Shown here: positions 1 through 7,620 of the stretch, piece after piece | Position numbering within the stretch: the first letter of the stretch is position 1 | Layout of the letters: every line of letters begins with the position of its first letter | NCBI GenBank assembly: GCA_034408875.1 | Contig: JAWXCJ010000274.1 | Location: 1-16,799, forward strand | Reading direction: 5' to 3' | DNA length: 16,799 nt | Source: JANNHK01 sp034408875 | Lineage (GTDB): Bacteria; Actinomycetota; Acidimicrobiia; IMCC26256; PALSA-610 | The notes under the pieces: generated by a model | The model's database searches: none | Told to the model about the DNA's origin: nothing | What the model saw: the letters and a program-made list of their open reading frames with translations, nothing else | Program-made: the position numbers and the translations under genes

Positions 1-81
1 CTGCGTCCGCACTCGCTCTCATGGCTCCCTTCGCTCCCGGCCGAGGGGCCTTCGGCCGGCGGGCCTTCACTGCGTCCGCAC
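1..81. repeat. 69-bp-period direct repeat (in-frame, 23 codons) at the window edge inside rarA
   Basis: The 12 bases CTGCGTCCGCAC occur at 1-12 and again at 70-81, a period of 69 bp, which is exactly 23 codons in the rarA frame. The encoded Cys-Gly-Arg-Ser appears at residues 231-234 and begins again at residue 254. Between the copies lies a GC-rich imperfect palindrome with 7-bp arms CGGCCGA (38-44) and TCGGCCG (52-58) and a 7-base loop. The second copy is cut by the window edge, so it cannot be decided whether this is a tandem array or a single 57-bp insertion flanked by a 12-bp duplication. Confidence 0.6.
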
Positions 82-770
82 ACCGTCAACGCGTGCGCGA
101 CTTCGAGGACGGTCAGGAGGTGGCGCGCGTCGCCCTCGCACCGGTCGGCGAGGTGTTCGGCCGCGTCGTCGGCGATCGTTGCGGGCTCGTCGCCGAGCCC
201 GCGCTCGACGTCGGTGAGCGCGCGCGAGACGAGTGCGAGCAACTCGGCGTTCTCGAGCGACTCGAGGCGGAACAGTGTCGAGCGCGACAGGAGCGGACCG
301 GTGAGCGCGAAGAACGGGTTCTCCGTCGTCGCGCCGACGAAGACGAGCAGGCCTTCCTCGACGTGCGGCAGCAGCACGTCTTGCTGGGCGCGGTTGAACC
401 GGTGCACCTCGTCGAGGAACAGGATCGTGCGTTGGCCCCGCTCTCCCAAACGGTTGCGGGCCCGCTCCGCGATCTCGCGCACATCCTTCACCCCCGCGGC
501 AACGGCCGAGAGCGTTTCGAACGCTTTCTCGGTCGCGCCCGCGATCAGCCGCGCGATCGTGGTCTTCCCCGTACCCGGCGGCCCCCAGAGGATGAGCGAC
601 GACAGCCGGTCCGATTCGATGAGCACCCGCAACGGTTTCCCCGGCCCGAGCAAATGTTTTTGGCCGACGACTTCGTCGAGTGTGCGCGGCCGCATCCGCG
701 CCGCGAGCGGCGCCTTCCGTTCGAGGCGGCCCTCGACGGCGGCGGCAAACAGGTCGGGTTCCCGGGCCAC
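1..770 (-). CDS. rarA: Replication-associated recombination protein A (RarA/MgsA), AAA+ ATPase, 3' end outside window
   Basis: RarA is a clamp-loader-like AAA+ ATPase that acts at stalled replication forks. The frame running from 770 to the window edge gives 256 codons matching the N-terminal half of the family. Visible features are an N-terminal PLAARMRPRTLDEVVGQ segment (about residues 21-37), Walker A GPPGTGKT (63-70), Walker B with DEVH (120-123), the sensor GATTENP (146-152) and an LLSR arginine-finger segment ending at R163. The start is taken as the GTG at 770-768, ten bases after the aspS stop; no strong ribosome binding site is visible there. The alternative ATG at Met26 would cut off conserved residues. 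After about residue 230 the protein enters a Ser/Gly/Glu/Pro-rich stretch with a 23-residue period, at the place where E. coli RarA has its variable linker after the AAA+ core. The C-terminal oligomerisation half is beyond position 1. It is probably cotranscribed with hisS and aspS. Confidence 0.93.
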   Translation of the reverse strand, partial: MAREPDLFAAAVEGRLERKAPLAARMRPRTLDEVVGQKHLLGPGKPLRVLIESDRLSSLILWGPPGTGKTTIARLIAGATEKAFETLSAVAAGVKDVREIAERARNRLGERGQRTILFLDEVHRFNRAQQDVLLPHVEEGLLVFVGATTENPFFALTGPLLSRSTLFRLESLENAELLALVSRALTDVERGLGDEPATIADDAAEHLADRCEGDARHLLTVLEVAHALTVCGRSEGPPAEGPSAGSEGSHESECGR

Positions 771-780
771 GGCCCCGACA

Positions 781-2535
781 CTACGGTTTCTCGGTCGCCG
801 GCTTCTTCGCGACGCTCAGGCCGAGTTCCTTGAGCTGCTTGTCGTCCAGCGGGCTGGGCGCGTTCGTGAGCGGGTCCTGACCCGACTGGGTCTTCGGGAA
901 CGCGATCACTTCGCGGATGTTCTCCTCGCCCGCCAGGATCGCGACGAAGCGGTCGACACCGACCGCGAAACCTGCGTGCGGTGGCGCGCCGTAACGGAAC
1001 GCGTCGAGCAGGAACCCGAACCGCGCCTGCGCGGTTTCCGGATCGAGACCAAGCAGCGAGAAGACCCGCTGCTGCATCTCGGGCCGCCAGATACGCACGC
1101 TTCCCGATCCCAGCTCCCATCCGTTGCACACGAGGTCGTAGCTCTGCGAGCGCACCGCGAGCGGGTCGGTATCCATGAGGCCGACGTCGTCGGGGTGGGG
1201 CGCACAGAACGGGTGATGGGCGGGAATCGGACGCCCGTCGTCGGCGACGCCTTCGAAGAGCGGGAAGTCGACGATCCAGAGGAAGGTGAGCCCCTCGCTG
1301 ATCGGTGGGCGGCCGAGGTCGAGTCGGAGCTGCCCGAGCACATGCCACACCATGGAGCGGGCCCCGGCCGCGATGAGTACGAGATCGCCGGCGGCGGCAC
1401 CGAGCGCGTCGACGAGACCGACCTGTTCGGCTTCGGACAGGAACTTCGCGACGGGCGATTCGAGGGTGCCGCCGTCACGCACCCGCATCCACACAAGGCC
1501 CGGCGCACCCAGCGACTTGGCCCGGTCGGTGAGCGCGTCGAGCTGCGAGCGCGACGTGTCGCCGCCGTCCGGTACCCGAATGCCCTTCACCGCCTCTACC
1601 CCCGCGAAGGCGCGGAACTCGGTCGTGGCGAACACTTCGGTGAGCTCGACGAGTTCGAGTCCGAAGCGGATGTCGGGCTTGTCCGAGCCGAACCGCTCCA
1701 TGCCCTCGTGCCACGTCATGCGCGGGATCGTCGCCGCCGCCTCGCCCGGCCGCACCGCTTCCGCGGCCGCGAGTACGGCGCGCGACACCGCCGCGAGCAC
1801 GTCTTCCTGGTCGGCGAAGGTCATCTCAATGTCGAGCTGCGAGAACTCGAACTGCCGGTCGGCGCGCAGGTCTTCGTCGCGCAGGCACCGCGCGATCTGG
1901 AAGTAGCGGTCGAGCCCGCCGACCATGAGCAGTTGCTTCAAGAGCTGCGGGCTCTGCGGGAGCGCGTAGAACTCACCGGGGTTGAGGCGCGACGGGACGA
2001 CGAAGTCGCGCGAGCCCTCCGGGGTCGACGCGATCAACAGCGGGGTTTCGACCTCGACGAAGCCCTGGTCGGTCATCGCGGCGCGCATCGACGCGTTCAC
2101 CACCGAGCGCATGCGCAAGTTGCGTTGCATCGAATCGCGGCGCAAGTCGAGGTAGCGGTGGCGCAGGCGCAGCACTTCGTCGACCTCGACGCGGTCGTCG
2201 AGCGGGAACGGCGGCGGTTCCGACTCGTTGAGTACTTCGATCGTGTGCGCGTTGACCTCGACCTCACCGGTGGCCATCTCGGTGTTCACGGTGCCGGCGG
2301 GACGGGTGCGTACCTCACCGGCGACGCGCAGCACCCACTCGCTGCGCACCCGCTTGGCGACGTCGAGCCCGGCAGCTTCGGGGTCGATGACCACCTGCAC
2401 GACGCCCGTGTGATCGCGGATGTCGAGGAACACGACACCGCCGTGGTCACGCCGATTCGCGACCCATCCACACACCGCGACACTCGCGCCGATGTCACTG
2501 GCGCGCAGTTCTCCGGCGGTATGGGTTCGCATCAT
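781..2535 (-). CDS. aspS: Aspartyl-tRNA synthetase, probably non-discriminating (Asp/Asn)
   Basis: This class II synthetase charges tRNA-Asp with aspartate in the cytoplasm. The product is 584 residues, close to the 590 of E. coli AspRS. It begins with an OB-fold anticodon-binding domain (about 15-100). It then shows the bacterial signatures QSPQLLKQLLM (194-204), motif 2 around RDEDLRADRQ (219-228), the bacterial insertion domain in the middle, and motif 3 with Arg529 in GVDRF. His31 (RRDHGG) and Gly81 (RPAGT) match the His31/Gly83 pair of Pseudomonas aeruginosa non-discriminating AspRS, so it may also make Asp-tRNA-Asn for GatCAB amidation. Phe229 replaces the usual proline after RADRQ. The ATG at 2535-2533 overlaps the hisS stop (ATGA), with an AGGAAGGA-type site 12 bases upstream; a second ATG follows directly. 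Confidence 0.97.
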   Translation of the reverse strand: MMRTHTAGELRASDIGASVAVCGWVANRRDHGGVVFLDIRDHTGVVQVVIDPEAAGLDVAKRVRSEWVLRVAGEVRTRPAGTVNTEMATGEVEVNAHTIEVLNESEPPPFPLDDRVEVDEVLRLRHRYLDLRRDSMQRNLRMRSVVNASMRAAMTDQGFVEVETPLLIASTPEGSRDFVVPSRLNPGEFYALPQSPQLLKQLLMVGGLDRYFQIARCLRDEDLRADRQFEFSQLDIEMTFADQEDVLAAVSRAVLAAAEAVRPGEAAATIPRMTWHEGMERFGSDKPDIRFGLELVELTEVFATTEFRAFAGVEAVKGIRVPDGGDTSRSQLDALTDRAKSLGAPGLVWMRVRDGGTLESPVAKFLSEAEQVGLVDALGAAAGDLVLIAAGARSMVWHVLGQLRLDLGRPPISEGLTFLWIVDFPLFEGVADDGRPIPAHHPFCAPHPDDVGLMDTDPLAVRSQSYDLVCNGWELGSGSVRIWRPEMQQRVFSLLGLDPETAQARFGFLLDAFRYGAPPHAGFAVGVDRFVAILAGEENIREVIAFPKTQSGQDPLTNAPSPLDDKQLKELGLSVAKKPATEKP

Positions 2536-3803
2536 CGCGACGTGTCGTCCTTCCTCGATTGCAACCACGCGACGATCTCGCCACGCGGTACTTCTACCTG
2601 TTCGCCGCTCTCGAGGTCCTTGACCCCCACGAGCCCGGCGTCGAGTTCCTTGGCGCCGAGGATCAGGCCGAAGCGGGCGCCCGACTTGTCGGCCGCGGCG
2701 AACTGCCGTTTCATCGCCCGCGCGCCGTACGCACGGTCGACGGCCAACCCGGCCGACCGCAGCTCCTCGACGATGACGAGCGGCTCGGTCCCGCCGACGA
2801 GGTCGACGACGAAGGCGTCGAGGCCCCGATCGCCGGCGGCGAACACGCCTTCGGCATCGCACGCGATCAACACCCGCTCGATACCGATGCCGAAGCCGAT
2901 GCCCGGCGTCGCGGGACCACCCATGTCCTCTGCGAGCCGGTCGTAGCGGCCGCCACCGCCGATCGCGTTCTGCGCGGCGTCGAGCGCCTCGCTCGCGAAC
3001 TCGAAGGTCGTGCCCGTGTAGTAGTCGAGACCGCGCACGAGCCGGGGTTCGACGACGAAATCGATTCCGAGCGCGCGCAGACCGTCCTGTACCTGCACGA
3101 ACTGGTCGGCCGAAGTTGAGGTCAGGTAGTCGCCGACCTTCGGCGCCCCGTCGATGAGTTCGGCCCAGTCGGTGCGCTTCGAGTCGAGAATACGAAGGGG
3201 GTTCGCCTCGGCCCGTTCGAGCTCGTCGCCGAGCGCCGCCGCGTTGTCACGCCAGTACGAGACGAGCACGTCGCGGTACGCGGCCCGACTCTCGGCATCG
3301 CCCATCGAGTTGACCGAAAGGCGGTACCGCTCGAGCCCGAGCTCTCGGTAGAACCCGGACGCGAGCGCGATCACCTCGACGTCGACGGTCGGGTCCTCGA
3401 CCCCCAACACTTCGACGCCCACTTGCCAGTGCTGGCGGTACCGACCCTTCTGCGGGCGCTCGTACCGGAAGTTGGGCGCGACGTACCAGACCTTCCACGG
3501 CAACACCGGCCGGTGTTGCACGAACGCCCTCGCGACCGATGCCGTGCCGTCGGCCCGCAGCGCGAGGCGGCGGCCACCTTTGTCTTCGAAGTCGTACAAC
3601 TCCTTGCGCACGACGTCGGTCGTGCTCCCGAGTTTCTGCACGACTTCGATGTTCTCGAACACCGGGGTGACGAGCATGCCGAACCCGGCTCGGTTGGCGC
3701 GGCCCGCGAACGCGGCGACGAGCGCCTGCCACCGATCGGATTCCGGAGCCAGGACATCGCGCGTACCTATCGGCGCGCGGAACGCATCACGGTCGCCGGA
3801 CAT
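2532..3803 (-). CDS. hisS: Histidyl-tRNA synthetase
   Basis: HisRS is a class II synthetase that attaches histidine to tRNA-His. The product is 423 residues, the usual bacterial length. It shows GTRDVLAPE near the N-terminus (13-21), motif 1 ending TPVFE (46-50), motif 2 RYERPQKGRYRQHWQ (113-127), the histidine-binding LVRGLDYYTG (255-264, with catalytic Arg257), IGGGGRYDRL (281-290), and motif 3 GIGFGIGIERVL (301-312). A C-terminal anticodon-binding domain follows. The start is the ATG at 3803-3801; the open frame continues upstream to 3866, but that stretch lies inside the preceding pilX-like gene and looks unlike HisRS. Only 26 bases separate it from the pilX-like stop, and a GC-rich hairpin covers most of that gap. 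The 3' end overlaps aspS by ATGA, so the two are likely translationally coupled. Confidence 0.98.
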   Translation of the reverse strand: MSGDRDAFRAPIGTRDVLAPESDRWQALVAAFAGRANRAGFGMLVTPVFENIEVVQKLGSTTDVVRKELYDFEDKGGRRLALRADGTASVARAFVQHRPVLPWKVWYVAPNFRYERPQKGRYRQHWQVGVEVLGVEDPTVDVEVIALASGFYRELGLERYRLSVNSMGDAESRAAYRDVLVSYWRDNAAALGDELERAEANPLRILDSKRTDWAELIDGAPKVGDYLTSTSADQFVQVQDGLRALGIDFVVEPRLVRGLDYYTGTTFEFASEALDAAQNAIGGGGRYDRLAEDMGGPATPGIGFGIGIERVLIACDAEGVFAAGDRGLDAFVVDLVGGTEPLVIVEELRSAGLAVDRAYGARAMKRQFAAADKSGARFGLILGAKELDAGLVGVKDLESGEQVEVPRGEIVAWLQSRKDDTSR

Positions 3804-3804
3804 A

Positions 3805-3824
3805 GCCCCCGATGGTACCGGGGC
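3805..3824 (-). promoter_or_regulatory. GC-rich hairpin directly upstream of the hisS start
   Basis: In the minus-strand transcript GCCCCG (complement of 3819-3824) can pair with CGGGGGC (complement of 3805-3811), with one bulged base and a 7-base loop. The 3' arm contains the only purine-rich candidate ribosome binding site for hisS and ends one base before the ATG. It could hide the start, or it could be a remnant terminator of the pilin genes, although no U-tract follows. Function is inferred from position only. Confidence 0.35.
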
Positions 3825-3829
3825 AAGGG

Positions 3830-5521
3830 CTAGTTGTTGAGCTCGGCCCAGGTCGCGACCGTCCACGCGGCCGACACGGGGTCGAGGAACTTCGGCGGCG
3901 ACAGGTACTGGAGCCGTTGGTCGTACGTGTAATCCTTGGAGTAGCCGGTGTACTGCGTCCCACCGGACGTCGTGCCGACCGGGCCTCGATACCGCTGCGA
4001 GATCGCGCCGACGACGTTGAGGAACTTGAGGTTGGACGCCTTGCCGACGTTGAACTTCTGCACCCAGAACGAATGGTTCACCGAGAGGATCGCGGCGTAG
4101 ATGTCGGCGTCTTCGAACTGATCGGTCTTGTCGCTCTCACCCGAGAACTTCGAGCCGGCCGGGACCTTGGCCACGAGGTCGCACGCCGCGTCGTTGGCGT
4201 TGTTGCACGAGATCGGGTGGTACACCTCGACGTAGTTGTTCGCGACCAATCCGAGGAGATCGTCGCCCGCAACACCGTCGTCGTACTTCGTGTCCCACGT
4301 GATGACGACGTTGTTCTCGGACGCGATCGTGAGCTGCCCGTCGAGCGTGCCCTCGAGGAACACGTCACCGCTGCGGCACACGTAGGTGTTCAAGTCGCTC
4401 GGGATCGGGAAGCCGAGCGGGTGCGCCCGGCTGTTCACGTTGTACGGGCAGCCGGCGGTGTAGTTCGGGTCGGTGGTCACCGACGGGACGTTCTGCACGT
4501 AGACGACACCGTTGCTCGGCAGCGCGCCGTTCCCGTTCGTGGGGCACGGACTGTTGTTCGTGACCTTCGTGAAGGGGCTCTTGACGTCCATCGTGCCGTT
4601 CGACTGCAGCCGGATGCGGGTCGGGCCCGTATAGAGGCACCCGCCGAAACCCGCGGCGGTCTCGGCGCGAATGACCGAGTTGCTGGGCGGCATCGTCAAC
4701 GGTGGCTCTTCGGCGGGGTCTCCCGGATTGGCGAAGTCGGGGGTATTGCCCGAGCACGACGAGTTCGACCGGTAGAGCTGACCGGTGCCGCCGGTACCGT
4801 CCCAGCTCGTCGACGTGTCACCGTTGAAGTTCGGGCTGCCACAGATGAGGAACGCGTCGTTGGTGTGCATCGGCCCGTTGATGTTGTCGGCCGTAATGAA
4901 ACTGATCTCGGTGCAGTACGAGTTGCTCCCGTCGCTGTCGCCGGTGTAGTCGGTGCGGCCGTTGACGTCGCGCTGCACGTTGATGCCGCCGTACCAGTAC
5001 TTGGCACAGTTCGTCTGCGCTTGGGCGGGGGTGAACGGCGTACCCGAGTACGAGGCGGGGTCCTTGGTCTCGTAGTCGGTGAAGTACAGGTAGTCGAGGA
5101 AGCTGCGGCGGCGCAGGGTCGCGTGCACGGTTCGCTCGCCGTTGCGTACCCGGCCGGTCGAGGTGATCCGAATCCGACCGTCGGCTCCGAGGGTGCTCGC
5201 GTCGGCCTCGTACATGTACGACGCCTCCGTTGTCCCACCCGAGACCGGCACGAAACTGACGAAGGCGTCGTTCCCGTCGGGCGGCAGGTTCCCCGGGCCG
5301 TACTGCCAGTAGTTCGCGTTCTGGTTCAGGCGGAACAGGTAGTCGTCGATCCCCGCCTCCGCGGCCGACAGCGAAGCGTTCCAGTCTTGGTCGTGCCGCG
5401 AGATGTTCTGCGAGCCTTCGGCGTAGGCGACGACTGCGGTGGCGAGGATCATCGTGACCATCGTGCTGAGGATCACCGTGACCAGCGCGAATCCGCCTTC
5501 GTCCCGCTTCGTGTAGTTCAT
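3830..5521 (-). CDS. PilX-like minor pilin with large Cys-rich ectodomain
   Basis: The 563-residue protein has a short basic leader followed by one hydrophobic helix (about 11-33). The site GG|FALVT (cut predicted after Gly10) resembles PilX-type prepilins; the mature protein has Thr, not Glu, at position +5. The remaining 530 residues are polar, rich in Asn, Thr, Tyr, Asp and Gly, and contain ten cysteines, as expected for an extracytoplasmic domain with disulfides. A GPMHTNDAFLICG stretch (about 217-229) recalls the GPVHTN-type motif that I associate with pilin-like proteins carrying a DUF4900-like region; this link is from memory and uncertain. The ATG at 5521-5519 overlaps the upstream stop (ATGA). 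It is the last gene of the three-gene cassette and probably forms part of a pilus tip or pseudopilus. The exact ligand or role is unknown. Confidence 0.8.
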   Translation of the reverse strand: MNYTKRDEGGFALVTVILSTMVTMILATAVVAYAEGSQNISRHDQDWNASLSAAEAGIDDYLFRLNQNANYWQYGPGNLPPDGNDAFVSFVPVSGGTTEASYMYEADASTLGADGRIRITSTGRVRNGERTVHATLRRRSFLDYLYFTDYETKDPASYSGTPFTPAQAQTNCAKYWYGGINVQRDVNGRTDYTGDSDGSNSYCTEISFITADNINGPMHTNDAFLICGSPNFNGDTSTSWDGTGGTGQLYRSNSSCSGNTPDFANPGDPAEEPPLTMPPSNSVIRAETAAGFGGCLYTGPTRIRLQSNGTMDVKSPFTKVTNNSPCPTNGNGALPSNGVVYVQNVPSVTTDPNYTAGCPYNVNSRAHPLGFPIPSDLNTYVCRSGDVFLEGTLDGQLTIASENNVVITWDTKYDDGVAGDDLLGLVANNYVEVYHPISCNNANDAACDLVAKVPAGSKFSGESDKTDQFEDADIYAAILSVNHSFWVQKFNVGKASNLKFLNVVGAISQRYRGPVGTTSGGTQYTGYSKDYTYDQRLQYLSPPKFLDPVSAAWTVATWAELNN

Positions 5522-6177
5522 CCGGCCACCGCGTTGTAGTCGAGGTTCGGCAATCGGACCCGGTTGATGACGGTCGTTGCCTCGTCGTTGAACGTCGACG
5601 TTCGCTTGACGCGCAACGTGATCCCCACACTCTTGATCGCGAGACGATCGGAGTCGTCGAGCGGGTACGACGTGAGCGCCACCCCGTCGTCGTCGTAGTA
5701 CGTAAAGATCGGCTCCGCCGTCGTGTTGGCCACGTAGCGCCCCACGAGTCGAATCTTCGGGCCGCCCGTGTACGTGTAGTCCGGCGCAGTGGAACCGACG
5801 TCGGCGGTCCAGACCTCTTCGATCAGCTTGTCTTCCGTGTCGACGTGGATGCGCACCTTCTTCGGGGCGTCGGTCGTGTTGAGGTTCCCGTAGAACACGG
5901 CCTCGTCGTCGTCGGCGGTGAGGAAGGGCGACGTCCCGGCCTCGAGTCGTACTGCGGTGCGGATGTCCTTCGACGCGACGGCGACGAGGGTTCGGGCCTC
6001 GTCGAGATTCTGGAGCTTCTCGTTCGCGCCCGAAACGGTGCTGCTCGCGCTCATGAAGCTCCCGTACACGATCGTGAGCACCAGGCTCAGGATCGAGAGG
6101 GTCACGACGAGTTCGACGAGGCTCACACCCTGCTCACCGCGCTCGATTCGTTTGAGCGTCACCCACCGCCCCGTCAC
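5518..6177 (-). CDS. PilW-like prepilin (type IV pilin N-methylation signal)
   Basis: The 219-residue protein carries a type III (prepilin) signal: a 17-residue leader with Lys and Arg, the cleavage site EQG|VSLVE after Gly17, Glu at +5 of the mature protein (residue 22), and a hydrophobic helix to about residue 40. Such proteins are cut and N-methylated by a PilD-type peptidase and assembled into type IV pili or pseudopili. The C-terminal part is a predicted beta-rich globular domain without cysteine and without a family I can name. The GTG at 6177-6175 overlaps the upstream TGA (GTGA). A second in-frame GTG five codons later has a better purine-rich site (GGGGCGG) and is an alternative start. 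The PilW assignment rests on order and size (PilV-, PilW-, PilX-like), not on close similarity. Confidence 0.82.
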   Translation of the reverse strand: MTGRWVTLKRIERGEQGVSLVELVVTLSILSLVLTIVYGSFMSASSTVSGANEKLQNLDEARTLVAVASKDIRTAVRLEAGTSPFLTADDDEAVFYGNLNTTDAPKKVRIHVDTEDKLIEEVWTADVGSTAPDYTYTGGPKIRLVGRYVANTTAEPIFTYYDDDGVALTSYPLDDSDRLAIKSVGITLRVKRTSTFNDEATTVINRVRLPNLDYNAVAG

Positions 6178-7478
6178 AGTGTCACCGCCGTGTTCGGGAC
6201 GGGAGCGTGACCGTTCGGGTCGATCACGATCGTCGACCATGTCGTCGCGGGCGGAAGGCCGGAGACGGAAATCGTCCACGTGCCGAACGGGATCGCGACA
6301 TTGAGGTTGCCTCCGGCGTCGGTGATGCCGAGCGTCAGCGTCTCGCCGGTCCCGCAGACGCTGTCCGCGGCATGGGTGGCGACGACGGTCACGCCCGCGA
6401 GGGCAACTGCGAGCGAGTTCTGGACGTGGATCTGGCCGTCGTGCATGTGGACGTTCGCCGCCGACGTGTCGCCGGCCTCCACTGCGATCGCGGGTTCGCG
6501 CATTGCACCGGGCCAGTAGTCGCCGATCGGGAGGCCCTCGCTGTCGAGGATGTCGCCTTCGGGGTCGGCGTCGGCGCAACTCCCGGTCCAGGCTTGGTAG
6601 CCACTCAGGAACGGGAACATGCTCGGGATACTGCGCGGGATCCCCGTGCCCGCGAACACCTTGGTCTGCGTCGGAATGAGATTGTCGTTCGCGATCGTGA
6701 GCGGCACGTCCGCCGGCACCGCGTAGGCGAGAGCCGACAGCGGCGTGAGCGAGAGCGTCGCGGCTTCGTCATAGTCGAACTGCACCGACGTGACGTTCCC
6801 GACCGTCACTCCGACGGTTTGCGTCGGCGTCGCGTTCGACTGCCGGTCGACGAACCCCGCCGCATTGAGTGACACCGTGTACGTGCCGGCCGGGAGGAAG
6901 CCGAGGAATGCGCACCCGTCGATGTTGGTCGTCGTGCTCTGCGAGATCGGCCCGGAGACGGAGACGGGAACCGTGAACACCGGCTCCGCGTCGCGGTCGA
7001 TCACCTTCACGCTCACGTGTCCGGTGTTCGGGTCGTACACCCCGGCGGGCGGGGTGAGCGTCGTGTCGGATACCACCGGCGCGATCGCGCGCATGTTGTT
7101 CCACGTCACGCTGATCCGTACGCGGAGGAGTTCAGGCGACGTGTCGGTACCGTCACACGGCCCTGACGTCGCGCTCGTCGCCACCCAGGTGACCTCGCGC
7201 GTCACGGTGTAGGGCACGCCGTCGACGTCGATGACCTCGCTGCCGGCCGCGAGGGTCGTGAAGTCGGCCGAGCGCACTTCGTCCATCTCCTGGGCGGCGA
7301 GGTTGGCGGCAACGGTCCGGTTGCGGTTCGTTCGGGTCACGGCCAGGCCCGTCCCGATCATCGACGCGATGCCGAGCATCATCGTGCCGAACACAGCCAT
7401 CGCGATCACGAGTTCGAGGAGGGTCATCCCGCGGTCGTCGCGGGTTGACGGCCGGACCCGCCGCACGATTTTCTTCAC
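6174..7478 (-). CDS. PilV-like prepilin with two carboxypeptidase-regulatory-like beta domains
   Basis: This is the first gene of the pilin cassette and encodes 434 residues. The leader is 17 residues long and basic, with the prepilin site DRG|MTLLE (cut after Gly17, Glu22 at +5) and a hydrophobic helix to about residue 47. After a pilin-like region, residues about 153-213 (start GHVSVKVIDRD, end PAGTYTVSLNAAGF) and about 344-410 (start HDGQIHVQ, end PFGTWTISVSGLP) look like carboxypeptidase-regulatory/Cna-B-type beta sandwiches. These are common in surface adhesins. Four cysteines (108, 189, 301, 375) could form disulfides. The start is the GTG at 7478, chosen because GGGGGGAG lies four bases upstream; the open frame continues upstream to 7613 without features. 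No prepilin peptidase, PilB, PilT or PilC gene is in the window, so assembly proteins must be elsewhere. Confidence 0.85.
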   Translation of the reverse strand: MKKIVRRVRPSTRDDRGMTLLELVIAMAVFGTMMLGIASMIGTGLAVTRTNRNRTVAANLAAQEMDEVRSADFTTLAAGSEVIDVDGVPYTVTREVTWVATSATSGPCDGTDTSPELLRVRISVTWNNMRAIAPVVSDTTLTPPAGVYDPNTGHVSVKVIDRDAEPVFTVPVSVSGPISQSTTTNIDGCAFLGFLPAGTYTVSLNAAGFVDRQSNATPTQTVGVTVGNVTSVQFDYDEAATLSLTPLSALAYAVPADVPLTIANDNLIPTQTKVFAGTGIPRSIPSMFPFLSGYQAWTGSCADADPEGDILDSEGLPIGDYWPGAMREPAIAVEAGDTSAANVHMHDGQIHVQNSLAVALAGVTVVATHAADSVCGTGETLTLGITDAGGNLNVAIPFGTWTISVSGLPPATTWSTIVIDPNGHAPVPNTAVTL

Positions 7479-7482
7479 CGCG

Positions 7483-7490
7483 CTCCCCCC
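7483..7490 (-). promoter_or_regulatory. Strong ribosome binding site of the pilV-like gene
   Basis: GGGGGGAG lies four bases (CGCG) before the GTG at 7478. It fixes this start over the upstream frame and suggests the pilin cassette is translated independently of rel. Confidence 0.7.
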
Positions 7491-7540
7491 GTGAGTGGCC
7501 CGGCTCCGAACGGCCGCGCCCACGTCCCCACGACGCCTAC

Positions 7541-7549
7541 TCACAGTGA
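7541..7549. repeat. Small inverted repeat TCAC-A-GTGA
   Basis: TCACAGTGA is a perfect 4-bp inverted repeat around one base. It shares ACAGTGA with 7629-7635, 86 bp away, so the pilin upstream region carries repeated GTGA/TCAC half-sites. Function unknown. Confidence 0.3.
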
Positions 7550-7620
7550 CTATCGGCACACTTTGGTGCGTTACTTGAGCGGCGCACCTGTGCGGACGCA
7601 TCCCGGCCTCCATCCATGGG

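Noticed and set aside
214..2946. Plus-strand open frame of 910 codons
   Set aside because: It is antisense to aspS, hisS and rarA, Arg/Glu-rich in the manner of GC-rich shadow frames, and has no recognisable domain.
3812..5539. Plus-strand open frame of 575 codons antisense to the pilX-like gene
   Set aside because: The minus-strand frame has a prepilin signal and coupled start; the antisense frame is Val/Arg-rich, without signal or domain.
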